From Ilyonectria destructans (Eukaryota; Ascomycota; Sordariomycetes; Hypocreales; Nectriaceae): a DNA stretch of 64,000 bases. Below, piece by piece: positions 11,639-22,409 of this stretch. Made by a program: the position numbers and the translations under genes. The stretch is taken from positions 248,001-312,000 of the forward strand of contig JAHEWK010000024.1 in assembly GCA_020740775.1 (NCBI GenBank), written 5' to 3'. Under the pieces are notes generated by a model, which made no database searches, had not been told where the DNA came from, and worked only from the letters and a program-made list of their open reading frames with translations. Every line of letters starts with the position of its first letter. Position 1 is the first letter of the stretch.

Positions 11639-12141
11639 CGTGATGGCTCAATGAAGATGAAAATGTAGACAGCTGCAAATGACGATGGGATGCAACACAG
11701 ACGTGCCCCAGATGATAAACCCCACGGGGAAGAGCGCGCTCGGGATTAAGCCAATCATGAAAATATCCGGGCATTTCCCCGCGGTTCGGTAGATGATAAT
11801 TGACGTCAACTCCTCATTTTCAATCCCGTCGGGCCGGATTCCGTCGTGTTTTCTTGCTGGCGCTCTCCAATTATTCCGATTCTGACGCTACGGCGTTTAG
11901 ACGGATCGGAAATTCGGAATATGCAGAAACTGATTGGATGTCATGCAACACCGAGCTGCTCCGTCCCGCCAATTCTTATCACATGTAAAGAGAATGCGGT
12001 CTATTTTCCGATGGTTCAATGGTGTGGCTGCTTAAAGTTGGACGGTCCCTTCTAACAGCAAGTGTCCGTTACCGATCTCCTCAGCAGAAACAGTAGGGGA
12101 TTACAGGTGACAACCATGTCGAGAAAATGGAAGATCATTGA
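11639..12141. other. P450 promoter and 3' flank of the second regulator
   Basis: Gene-free. It holds CGGAAATTCGG at 11907-11917 (CGG-N5-CGG direct pair) with nearby CCGATT and CGGCG. No coding exon seen. Confidence 0.5.
11907..11917. promoter_or_regulatory. CGG-N5-CGG direct pair, candidate Zn2Cys6 site
   Basis: CGGAAATTCGG lies about 270 bases upstream of the P450 start. It shares TTCGGAAT with the palindrome region at 4424-4431 in the dehydroquinase/Gfo promoter. That is suggestive of one regulator but could be chance. Confidence 0.35.
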
Positions 12142-14513
12142 CTACAAGAAATCAACGTCCCACCAATTCTCAATAGCCTTGTTAAAGTCGCTAGCTTGCA
12201 GAAAGCTATGGTCGTTAACCTCCCCCAGCCCTTGAAAAGCCCTGCTTTCCACCAACTTTTCCACATCGGAAACCATTCGATCCGTCATTCTCGGCGGTGT
12301 GCCGCCTTCGCTGGGGGCATACGGAGGCACTATGTACTTGGCGGGCACCGTTTTGTGCCCTGAGATGCCGGCAGACCCGACAAGATTGGCGGCGGCAAGA
12401 CTTAAATCGTTTTCGCTATGTGCCCTCTCAGATTTTAATGACTCGCCAAACATGGACTGATCTGCCGTCGCATTGTGGAGTCCTGCTTGTTCGTATATCA
12501 AGATATCCCAGAGAAGTTGGGCGTCGATGGAAAAGCCGCCCTCCAGCCCACGGTCTTCTGGGCTCCGAGAGCTGGGTGAGTGAGCCGATGCAATACTAGC
12601 TTGTAATTTCAGCAAGTTTTGAGCCTAAATACCTCGTCGTTAGTTATGGCAACGTCAAGATCTAAAGTCGAGGTAGCCACGTACCATGATAGCAGTGCTC
12701 GGCCAAATGGACCCCATGCGACGAAGAAATTTCATGCATTTTTCAAACCCAGCTTGAGCCTTGCCACGAAGCGACAGATCGTCAACAAAACTATGTTGCA
12801 GATGGATTGTTGCAACTATACCAACGCAATGAGCCAGCGACGGATCAGACACCACAAAGGATTTCTTTTCCGAGAGGTCAATAAAGTAAATAATCCAGCC
12901 CGTGTGGCGCATAATGAGCTCGTACGACTGGTAAATAAAGGACTGCGGCATCGTGTGGCGGAAGTTTCGCAGCCGCATGGATAGAAGAAAGGGATGGTTG
13001 AGCAAGCATGGGATCGCCGCGTAGATAAACTGGATGAATAGCCACGGCCCCCAATAGTCGCGCCGCTGCTGCAGTTCCTCCGCCGTATGGTCCCCGAATC
13101 TTTCCGAGGAAAATCGATACTTTGTTGGGACGAGAGAATCTATGTCCATGTGGCCCTGCATAATACAGGAGTAGTCGGATTGCGAGTTCCAGGGCGGTAC
13201 TTCATCCGGTCCAACTCGATAGGCAGCGTATTTTCTGGCCATTTGCCAAACTTCGCTTACCAGTTTCGTGTGCTTCTGAATCCCAGTCGTCATCTGACTA
13301 TCGACGTACGTCCGGGCCAACACAGCTGGCTCGGGGGCTTTGCAGAACTTAGCATGGCCCGCGACTGGGAATCCGTTTTGTATCGTTGGCGTGACGCTCG
13401 CCAGTCGAGCTCCGGGGAAAATGCATCCTTGAAGCCGCTGCAGCATGAGGATGCTTCGAAGACAGTCGAGACATTCTTCGGAATCGCTCATTTTGCTGCT
13501 TGGTTGGAGACTGTGGGCAAAGTGGCTTGCCATGGAGAGGTTTAGGTCGGCTTGAACGATTCTGCCATCTACCGAATAGTCAGTATGAATAGCAGCATGG
13601 AAGATTTTCTCACCTGTGAAATCAATTATGCTCAGGATACACAGGGTCTGCAACGTCGATAACTCGACGTAGCCCTCTATAACCCTATCCATGGCACGTC
13701 GCCGAGACATCCTAGCCATGGCATCCAACTGATCTTGCTTTTGAAGACTTAGCGTCCCTGGGGGAAACCGTAGACTCAGAGCCTGTAGTGCAAGAACTAG
13801 CTCAGGGTCCCGCGTGTGGAGAGATTCAAGAAATGTATCTGGTCTGAACAGAGCAATGGGTTGGTTGTGGCACCAGGTAAGATACAACTGGCCAAAGTCG
13901 TCCGGGCTTATCTCTTGGGGATCTATATTGCTGGTTCGTAATTGTGAGCATTGCAAGAATCCGCGTTTGGTTTATGGTATCATACCTGAGCTTTTCGTCT
14001 GGCCTCCCGCCTCTGGAATATAAAGACCCGGCGGCAGAATCATGCGATGCTAGATTTGGAGCCTGGTATGATGGAGCTGCCTGATATGATGGGACCGCCT
14101 TGTATGATGGGACTGACTGATAGGATTGTGCTGCCGGGCTAGGTACTGCGGGAGTCGGACTGCAAAATATGAGCTACGTTCCGTACTGGGATGGCTGAGC
14201 AACCTACCTAAACTGTTGGATCAGCTGGTCCAGTTTCCCCTCGATGGTGTGTATTCTATCCTCCTAAAAACATTATCAGCGATATAGCCTTTATATCTCT
14301 TATCGCCGGCTACAAACCATGTTTGCCGGAGTGTAAGCACATGTCTGTCCTAGCCGCAGACAGCTGGAACAGCTCGGTCTTTCGCCCGGACATTTCGACT
14401 TCTTCCGGCTTCATGATAACGTCAGAGTTGGCTCAAAACAAGGCGTAAAGGTCTTCGCACCGACACGGCTCACAGGCCAGACGCGCTCGCTTGGCTTGAC
14501 GCGTTTCCTCCAT
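12142..14513 (-). CDS. Zn2Cys6 fungal-specific transcription factor
   Basis: Nuclear regulator, about 685 aa. I read seven exons (minus strand): 14513-14461, 14408-14318, 14263-14208, 14159-13986, 13930-13614, 13568-12685 and 12624-12142. The first splice makes the zinc cluster LACEPCR|RKKSKC followed by GERPSCSSCLRLGQTCAY. A short coiled-coil-like linker (RIHTIEGKLDQLIQQF) and a Pro/Ser/Tyr repeat (VPSYKAVPSYQAAPSYQAP) follow. The body is a fungal_trans-type domain, and the C-terminus ends FNKAIENWWDVDFL, an acidic/aromatic activation-like tail. The fifth intron is only 45 bases and in frame; removing it gives IIDFTDGRIVQADLNLSMASHFA, which fits the family better. Probably a second cluster regulator. 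Confidence 0.9.
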
Positions 14514-14624
14514 CAAACTGAAATATCTGCAGTAATTAGTCCAGCAGAGAAGCACATCATGTCTGCAAAAGGGGTCTCTTGTGGAGTGATATTTATCAGA
14601 GGAGCTGCGGCTAAATGCGGGGAA

Positions 14625-14630
14625 GACGTG
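14625..14630. repeat. Left target-site duplication of the TIR element, GACGTG
   Basis: The six bases directly before the left inverted repeat are identical to those directly after the right one at 18208-18213. Confidence 0.85.
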
Positions 14631-14664
14631 TACGGTCGCACATTACCACATGGGTGACAAAACC
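14631..14664 (+). repeat. Left terminal inverted repeat
   Basis: 34 bases, matching the reverse complement of 18174-18207 with one mismatch (base 30 of the repeat, A against T). Homology stops abruptly inside, as expected of a TIR. Confidence 0.92.
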
Positions 14665-14921
14665 ATGTACGAAAATGACTGGAGCTATTTCGCACATAGG
14701 CTTTCGGCGTTTTTATATGGGGCTACAGTATTGATATGATAGCGCACTGTTTTCAATGTAGCAAAGCTGATGCCATACCAAGCGGTGCTGATGCCATTCC
14801 ATCGGCGCCGAAGCTCCGATAATGCCGGTTCAGAGGGGGATATTGCAGCTGGAAGCCTTGGAAGGAGGTATGAATTCCGACCTCTACCACGATCTCGAAC
14901 CCCTGGTCTGCGTCTCGTACA

Positions 14922-16620
14922 ATGCCGAGGCCCCGTAAAGACTTGGAGGGCGTCAAGGACTGGATCCTCGAGCAGCGGCGAGAAGGACTATCCATTGACA
15001 CTATATGTGCCCATCTCCGCGACGATGGGCACGTACTCGACGCCAGAACCCTGAAAAGGAGGTTAGCGGAATGGGGTGCACAGGAGTACTCCCCCCTTCA
15101 CTCAAAGATTGATACCAACACCTTCGTCGAGCTGATCAAAGGCTACTTCTACCGATACGGATATAGCGACACTTCCATCGTCCGTGATCTCAAGCGACGC
15201 GGCATCGAGATCTCCGAGCGGACTGTACAGGAGTATCGTCTGAAGCATGGCATGAAGCGGCGCTTCCGAGATCTGACTGAACGACAGGATGCTATTCAAA
15301 AAGCAAGAGAGTTCCTCTTCCAAGACGACCGTCAATCTTCAAGCATCAGAGGATTTGGCAGGGGGTATCTATACCACTACGTCCGCATCCGTGCCGGCGT
15401 CCTTGTCGGCCAGAATACCTTATATCGCGAGTACCAAACGAACCCAGAGTGGAAGAAGCGGGCCGAACAAAGACGCCTTGCTGATTGGAAGCACCGGAAG
15501 AACTTCCAGGTTCCTGGGCCTAACTTCATGTGGTCTCTCGATGGGTACGAGAAGCTCAAGAACTTCGGCTTCTCTATCTACGCCTGTATCGACACGTACT
15601 CGAGAGCCATCATCTGGATATATGTCGGCAGGGGGAACATGACTGCGCTGAGTTCACTCAAACAGTTTCTACGGACCGTGTCGTACTCAGGGGTCCGGCC
15701 CCTTTTCACCCGCTCGGATCATGGTATCGAGACTCCTCTTTGGGCCGGAGCCCAGGCGATTCTCGCCGACCTTGATCAGACAGAGTTTCGGTATACCACC
15801 GATGATAACGACCAACGAGTCCATAGGCAGGGAGCGAGACTGAGCTCCTGTCATATCTGGGGCCCAAGCACATCGAACCAACGGATCGAGTCTTGGTGGG
15901 AAAAGCTACTTAAAGGTGTCAGTCAGCGCTGGATCGCGTTCTCACACGAGCTGATTGATAGCGGCCTCTTCCAACCAAACCGTCTTGCTCACCAGATCGC
16001 GGTGTATGCTCTCTATGGACCCATGATCCGTCAAGAGGTTGCGGACTTCACGGAGATGTGGAACGGCCATCGCATCCGGCCACAGAAGAATAGGGAGCAT
16101 CTCGTCGCCGGGATCCCAATGGATCTGTATAATACAAGCGAAGTGGAGAACTGGGCAGTCCATCTAGGGCCTGCGGCTCGAGATGGGCTTGCCCAGATGA
16201 TGGCCGCTGTCGATTCTATCGATATAGACGATCTTCTTGACCCAACAACAACAGACTGGTGTGATCAACAGCTCCGGGATCTTCAGTTCGGTGGTCAGCT
16301 AGATGGGGAGCTTGATCATAAGCGACCACACCTCGCAATCTACTTACGGCTTAGAGACAAGATTCAGGTTCATCTCGACTGCGGGGCAAGTCCGGTGCTG
16401 AGCATCCCAGAGAGTCCAGTTGGAGGGCAAGAGAGATTCGTACGTAAAAAAGTACTCTATCGCACTCAAAAGCTAGCTGACAATGCTTTAGCTTCAGCTC
16501 CTCGAGCAGAACTACCTTGAGCCTATTAACAATAGCCTCTCCGGAACTGGGCTACCTGGCGATATTATCAATAGTGTAGACGAGCTGATGGGGGACCTGG
16601 GTCACCTTGAGCTAGAGTAA
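14922..16620 (+). CDS. DDE integrase-core transposase of the TIR element
   Basis: 548 aa in two exons: 14922-16439 and 16492-16620. The N-terminal 110 aa look like two helix-turn-helix modules (DTICAHLRDDGHVLDARTLKRRL, and SDTSIVRDLKRRGIEISERTVQEYR, each cited as a region), suited to binding the TIRs. The catalytic core is of the integrase (rve-like) fold: Asp207 in MWSLDGYEK, Asp266 in TRSDHGIE, Glu323 in NQRIESWW, with CIDTYSRAIIWIYV as the first core strand. Such 'SLDGY...CIDTYSR' integrases occur in fungi and animals as single genes or transposases. The terminal intron (GTACGT...TTTAG) extends the protein by 42 aa, ending LGHLELE. Confidence 0.88.
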
Positions 16621-16623
16621 CTA

Positions 16624-17874
16624 CTATTTCCTCGTCTGTTTATGAGGATGCCGACTACTTGGCCTCCTCGTATTAACTCCTCGGGTTCCAGCAGCGGGAC
16701 CATGGGCAGTGAAGGCAGGGCCAGCCGAGAGCTCCGTATCCTCTGCCTCTACCGAGAGTGCTGAGCTTATAGAGTCTCGAGCTCGTTTCTGACCCGCGCG
16801 GGTCTCGTCCACGTCGCTAGTAATAACCTCGATCTGGTCTTCTGCGCTAGCTCTCGAAGGGGGTAGAACTGGGCTCAGAGAGGGGCTCAAGGAGGGCGAG
16901 TTGAACTCGCTCCCGATTAACAAGGCTGGTTGTACCTTCACTTCGGCCTTGACTAGCTCTTTCTTGATTCCTTTCTCCTTTTTGAACGGCTTTACGGCTG
17001 ACCTCGGTGCCTTGATATGACGAGGGGCCGGGAATTGTGGTCGAGGAGGCAATGGCTCATAGAAGACAAGGAAAAGGAGATATCTGCCCTCTGTTTTGCT
17101 GAAACGAAAAGGGCAGTCCTCGCCGAAAAGCTCTGCGACTGTCTGTCTCTCCCAGTCGAGGTCGCTCAGCTCCGTGATACCCTCTTTAATATGGGCGTTC
17201 TGAACGAGTCTCTTGTCGAATTGAAGAACAGAAGAGAGGGCAGGCTTGTCCTTGAACTGAGGGAAGAAGATGCTGTCGAACCAGAAGTGGACAGGTAAAG
17301 ATGGTTCCTCGTCGACGAAGGGGCGCAAAGCGACCTTCAGCAGCTCTCTAGCCAAAGACCACTGGGGCTCCTCGTCTTCGTCTAGTATTTCCCATGGGCC
17401 AGGCCTCGCAAGGAAGACGGTGAGGCGCATCGAGATCTTCCGTCTGCTCTTGTTTTGGCTCTGTTTAGCCACAGCCTCACTGAGTTGCAACGAGCTCGCC
17501 CCCATGCCCCTCGCGATCCGACTCTGCGTAAGTTTGGCATCTCGATACACGGCGGAGGGCCGCGATGCTGCGAGGATACGGCCAGGGCCGTCTCCAGAGC
17601 CGGTGAAGATCGTCTGTGAGGGCGTGGAACGATCAGAGGCTGTTAGGTCGATAGACTGTATAGCGGAGGAGGTGGAAGCTGTCTCAACGTCTCGAAACGG
17701 GACTGGCGAGCTGTCGAGGATGGAGATACTCGTGGGCCAACGTCTCCCGCAATATGGACACAGATTCGACCCTGGGTAGCTATCGCGGATGAAATCGTGG
17801 CTCCGTTGGTACGATTTAGGGGCCACGGTCTTCGGAACATCGGGACATGTCTGCGATAGGACGTGATCGGGCAT
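16624..17874 (-). CDS. Accessory ORF of the TIR element, unrecognised
   Basis: 416 aa from the ATG at 17874 (MPDHVLS). I recognise no family. A CPYCGRRW motif near residue 50 could bind zinc. The middle (about residues 145-280) is the most ordered part, with GPWEILDEDEEPQWSLARELL and SLPVHFWFDSIFFPQF. The last 130 aa are Lys/Pro/Ser-rich and probably disordered (VKPFKKEKGIKKELVKAEVK). Stop codons of this gene and the integrase are 3 bases apart, tail to tail. A 74-codon open stretch (18188-17964) starts at an ATG inside the right TIR and could hold an upstream exon, but no splice I tried joins it cleanly. A role in transposition or regulation is inferred only from location. Confidence 0.6.
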   Translation of the reverse strand: MPDHVLSQTCPDVPKTVAPKSYQRSHDFIRDSYPGSNLCPYCGRRWPTSISILDSSPVPFRDVETASTSSAIQSIDLTASDRSTPSQTIFTGSGDGPGRILAASRPSAVYRDAKLTQSRIARGMGASSLQLSEAVAKQSQNKSRRKISMRLTVFLARPGPWEILDEDEEPQWSLARELLKVALRPFVDEEPSLPVHFWFDSIFFPQFKDKPALSSVLQFDKRLVQNAHIKEGITELSDLDWERQTVAELFGEDCPFRFSKTEGRYLLFLVFYEPLPPRPQFPAPRHIKAPRSAVKPFKKEKGIKKELVKAEVKVQPALLIGSEFNSPSLSPSLSPVLPPSRASAEDQIEVITSDVDETRAGQKRARDSISSALSVEAEDTELSAGPAFTAHGPAAGTRGVNTRRPSSRHPHKQTRK

Positions 17875-18173
17875 ATCTACGTACAAGACAAGGTCAGTCG
17901 CACAATCTCATGATGGATAGACCCGAGCTTACTTAGGGAATCGATGGGGATAGCCCATAACAGCTATGGGGTGGCGATGGGCTGGGTATTGATGCTGGTG
18001 TGGATGTGCGAGTGGAAGAATTGTGACGCGTCACCAGGAATTATCACGACATATTTCCTGGTGGACATGCCATCTAAATGAAGAGATACCTTCCGGATAG
18101 TGTGCGATACTGTAGTCTTGCAAGGGTCCACAAAATTACTAAGTATTTCCACATGGTTGAGGCTTCCCAAAAG

Positions 18174-18207
18174 GGTTATGTCACCCATGTGGTAATGTGC
18201 GACCGTA
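18174..18207 (-). repeat. Right terminal inverted repeat
   Basis: Reverse complement of the left repeat at 14631-14664 with one mismatch. The outermost bases read TACGGTCGCACATTACC on the minus strand. Confidence 0.92.
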
Positions 18208-18213
18208 GACGTG
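18208..18213. repeat. Right target-site duplication, GACGTG
   Basis: Identical to 14625-14630, immediately outside the right inverted repeat. Confidence 0.85.
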
Positions 18214-18529
18214 GCCCCACCCTTATCATGGCTCCGTGTGATCGGTACCGTCGGCCAAATTGACCGAAGATTGTATCAACAAGTGAAGTGGGTCGTTACT
18301 TGATACTTGATACTTGATAAAGACTGACTGTCATGACGATAAAAAGGGTATCTTGAAATTGCTCTAGTCTAATCTTCGAAACTGGTCTAACAAATCCTAC
18401 ATCTCTGCTCCTTCGCAGCATGGGTATCTATCTACTAGTTTACACACCGACTATGAGCCCGAGCTCAAGCAGTAACCGTCCCAGAATAACAAGCCGCTGT
18501 CCTCTCCCTATTTTCATACAAAGAAAAAA

Positions 18530-19573
18530 TTAACTAATGTTTGTCAAAGCCATGCCAGGCGACGCTGGCCGCTCCAGCTCCAGGCGCTTCATGGTGGCAG
18601 CGAGTGTAGTCATTGTGACAGCTCCGCCGGTTGATGTCGATGTGTGTCTCTTGTGCCGCGATGGTTTCCCCGTGATGCTCATCTTGCGCGGCCGCACGTG
18701 CTTATCAGGCTTCTCGTCGGCTGTCAGAATGGACGAGATGGAAGATGAAGTCGAGTGCGCAGACGTGGCGCTCATGTAAGACGAGGATCGCGACACGGAG
18801 GAGTAGCCGCTGAGCGAGATGGGCGACGCGGGCGACGAAGGCGTGGGGGAAGGATTGTCCGAAAGGTCGGCAAAGATTTCCTGGGCGGACCTCTGCTTGT
18901 CAGGGTGTTGGCCCAGACGTCGTTGCCACCAGCTCTTGTCGCACTCGGGAGGAGAAAATTCGACGACGTCGGCGAGAGCTTGCTCAACTCTCTCCATCTT
19001 GTCCTCGTCCAGCGTCAGGGGAAAGTGCTCCGAGGCAAACTCGAGAAGCGCAGCCGCATCGCATGCCTCTCGCTTCTTGTTGGCCGTGCTGTCGTGGAGA
19101 CTGCATGCGTCCACGGTAAAGACAAACAAGTCTTCTCGCGACAGGTACGGCAGCGTGTCGATGTCGTCGCGCACCGGCTGAGCGGAATCAGGGAGGTACG
19201 GACAGAGCCAGTCGGGGATGAGCTTCACCTCCATCTCCCAGCCGCTGGTGTGTCGGTAGAAGACAGTTCCCGACTTCTCGACCAGAGGGCTCATGGGATG
19301 GCCGACAATCTCCTTCTTCACGCGTCCGGGCGACGAGGACTTGCTCACGATCAAGTCGATGCTCTACATCAATTGTTAGCCGCCGCAGCGCGAGCTCGAG
19401 GCCAATTGGCTTACCGTGATCCGCCGTATGTCGTATTGGGGCAAGTGCTTGCAGACTGCCAGGTCGCCAATGACCGCGAGCCGCGTGTTTTCCAACCCGC
19501 GCGTGTTTCTGATGAGCCGGATGATGTGGAACGCCGCCTGCTCCATCTGGGCGACTGTCAGAGCGTGGGCCAT
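18530..19573 (-). CDS. Unrecognised protein, nucleotidyltransferase-like N-terminus
   Basis: 330 aa in two exons (19573-19415 and 19363-18530). The start is the ATG at 19573 (MAHALTVAQMEQAAFHIIRLI). Residues 30-60 read RLAVIGDLAVCKHLPQYDIRRITSID and then LIVS; this loosely resembles the 'G-G-x-A ... D-I-D-L-V' beginning of the nucleotidyltransferase superfamily, but the catalytic motif is incomplete, so I do not claim activity. A middle segment has SGWEMEVKLIPDWLCPYLP. The C-terminal 110 aa are Ser/Thr-rich and basic, probably disordered (SSSYMSATSAHSTSSSISS). It lies outside the TIR element. Confidence 0.75.
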
Positions 19574-22409
19574 GGCGGGCTGTGGGAGAATCAACGATTC
19601 CAGCTGCGACTCGATTCCAATGGCGACCGGTAGATGTGCGTGAGGTTGCTGTCGAGCCCCAGCCTGACGCAGCCCGCCCTTCTCTTCTTATATCAAATGC
19701 CCCGGTATTGAAAACCGGAGTGAAAAAATCTACACAGCATAAGCAATATCGACACCTAACGTGCCCAACTGGTAAAACATGGCACTAATGTCAGGGGTTG
19801 CGGCCAATCATAGCGCCCCCGAACCTCCGTGCAATCTTAGATCTCAGGGATTATCCCGGCTTCACTTCGTGCCCAATCGTTCGGGTTGCTCCATTCCGAC
19901 CGTCAACACACAAGTTACTCTTCGACGTCACCAGGGGTCCGCCGAGGAATGCAACCGTCACGCGCATCCCTGCTGGTGTGCTTCGTATTACCGCGTCCTT
20001 GTTTACAGCCTGGGCTTTTCCACCTGCCTTCCTCTGACGGCTTCTGGTCTGTGCCGCCCGAAGTAATTACCACAGAACCTCGGCATAGCCACACGCCGAG
20101 TTGTCAGAGCTTGTGCTTACCGACAGGGGATTTTATTAAGATTTGGTGACTGGGGAAGCCGGGCCATGTTAGGCAGGATTGGGGCCGCGTTTCATTTCCG
20201 AAGATGCGGAGGATTTGCATTCCCGCCCGGCTATTTGGTGCGGCAAGTCTGAGTCAGAGGGGATTGAAACAGCTTGGTCCAATTGACCCATTGTGGCGAC
20301 CTTTAGTTTTGTTTGACAACGTCGTCATGGTTAATTCAGATATACCCCCAGAGGCCTCGCCGGGTGATGCAATTGACGGAGCGCATTCTCGACTAATTTC
20401 GTAACAAGCAGTGCGACTCTCAACTAGTATCATGTCAGAGTCCCTCATATTATCCCAGACTTAAGACAAACCGTCATGTTATTTTCTGATTTTCATTCCC
20501 ATGAACCGTGCTCAACATGGCCGGATACAACGTCTGCATGTGAACCCAAAATACAGCAAACGTCCGGATTTTGTCGATTTTAAGTAGAATTTTTATTTAT
20601 TTCAGCGTCATCCTATTTCAAATGCCACCACTTCAATTTTGAAAACGGCGATGGACTTGACGCAAGTGGTATCGCATTGCCGTTGCTAGGGGGCTGCATG
20701 GCTTTAGGTGTCATGCAGGACAATGCGTGGTCACCTCGAAGGAGAAAATAGGACCAGCGAAGTTGGAACCCGAACCGCAAACCGAAGGAAGAGATTTTGA
20801 CCTTCCATGTTGCGTCGAAGACTTTTCGGAGATGTGACGACATGGTTATTGACTTGAGTAATCAACAGTGCTAAGCTACTCAAATCACCGACGGTCCATG
20901 ATAGCCAATATCCCAATTATGGAAAGTAGTCAGCCACGTTTTTTTAACGTAGAATACAGTTTGAAAATTCGAAAATAAATGATAATTATCTACTTGTAAT
21001 TGAGACCCGCTTGACAAGGGGAATTGGAATGCTCGTGCCGCCAGCCTTGTGCGGCTGGTTTTGGGCAATCTATTCATAGAATACGGCAGCCAACCGCGTG
21101 CCATTGCAACATCTTTCAAACCCGCCAGGGGTCCAATTTATTTCGCCACCTCAGGGTGTGAAGGAGCAGGGACAGCCAGCAGTAAGCTGAGTTACAACAT
21201 AATAGGGCAATCCCAGAAGTGGTCACTCCAGAGCGTCAACGGCCACCTGTGACCAATATGACACAATGAGAATGCGGTGTTGGCGCTAATGACTAGTATT
21301 GGGCGCTGCAAGGTTTCAAAACTAAGACAAAGCAAGAAGCGGGTCACCGAGGGGGGTTCAATGAGCCCAGAGCAGTCAGTCCATCGTGCATCCTGTTGCT
21401 GTTGGTAGGGTGCCATCTACGTCTTCTTGAAAGGCCGTCAGATGCACCACATCCCTACGACTAGAGGTATGGAGCTCCTGTATTTCCTCGTTAACCGAGT
21501 AGTCCATCCCCTGCCATTCTTTTGTACCCGTGAGAAGAAATTAAACGCAAAGGGTGTCGCATTACTCCTTTTGTGCCCGACAGACACTGCAATGGCGCTT
21601 GATCAGGGTTGCTGTAGGGTAGGTGATAAGCGAGCTCACTTTAGGTTCAAGAGAACAAGACAAAACATGCAAAATCGCTTTGCGCAAAGTATAATATTGA
21701 TGTTAAATCCACTCAGCCTTATGAAGGACCCGCCTTGCTAAGAACGTCAGCTACCCCTCACTGGACCCTGATGCGTGGCATTCTGAGCTATCGTAATCCC
21801 GCTTTAACTTAGATGGCGCATCCTTGACTTCCCTAGTCTCTCACTAGCATGTGGAAGCAATCGATCTTCCGGTCATAGTTAAATCGTGACTTCTCAATGA
21901 TTCGTGACCTCTTCCATGTGCCTAGCTCTATGCAAGAGGCCCGAAAGGTTGACGATTAAAACAAAGACACACCTGCTGCCGACTTGAAGGTGAGACGAAA
22001 GGGTCATAGCTGAGATAAGATCTGTTCTGGACCCAAAGTGTCAATAGTTTTGAGTCACTGTGGAGCTTCAGCAGCTGTAGATGCACCAGAACGGAATGGT
22101 GGTGGGGACTATTGGTTTGACCCGTCAATCTGCAGCCATTCACAGCTCCAGCACCGGCCCGCCCGCAGCAGCTAAGTCGATAGCGCACAGATAGTTTTCG
22201 TTTGGCTGCGTTCCAGCTGACGAGAAGTCGACAGAATCTGGACTGACGGCGTAGCTGAAAGATGGGCCTGGCCGCGTGGAACGTGTTACGAGACACACGC
22301 ATTCTACCTATAAGTGAGGGGTCCTCCTGCTTCTGGAACAGAGTCTTTGATTTTCATTCTCGGCTAGCAATATTCTAGCATTCCTCACAACTTTCTCAAT
22401 CTCATCACC
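19574..22409. other. 2.8-kb gene-poor stretch
   Basis: No credible exon set on either strand; ORFs are short, without domain features or paired splice sites. Parts around 20560-21000 are AT-rich. I see no tRNA or rRNA. The last 300 bases should hold the promoter of the DUF2235 gene. Confidence 0.5.

Larger units (their letters stand above)
14631..18207. mobile_element. Complete TIR DNA transposon, IS3EU-like (two tail-to-tail ORFs)
   Basis: A 3577-bp unit bounded by 34-bp terminal inverted repeats at 14631-14664 and 18174-18207, identical at 33 of 34 positions and starting TACGGTCGCACATTACC. It is flanked by a perfect 6-bp duplication GACGTG. Inside are an integrase-like DDE protein on the plus strand (14922-16620) and a second ORF on the minus strand (16624-17874), with only 3 bases between their stop codons. 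TIRs beginning TAY and 6-bp duplications are, as I recall, the marks of the eukaryotic IS3EU superfamily, so I place it there provisionally. Intact ends and frames point to a recent insertion. It landed only 118 bases upstream of the start codon of the second Zn2Cys6 regulator. Confidence 0.9.

Noticed and set aside
14762..14800. Repeated GCTGATGCCAT near the integrase start
   Set aside because: Two short copies only, no matching copy at the other end; no evidence for a binding site or terminal repeat.
18032..18063. 9-bp inverted repeat CACCAGGAA/TTCCTGGTG considered as transposon end
   Set aside because: It lies inside the element defined by the 34-bp TIRs and has no partner on the left side.
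18755..19633. 292-codon plus-strand frame opposite the unrecognised protein
   Set aside because: Arg/Gly-rich, no family features, no promoter or splice context. The minus-strand gene has a splice-consistent model.
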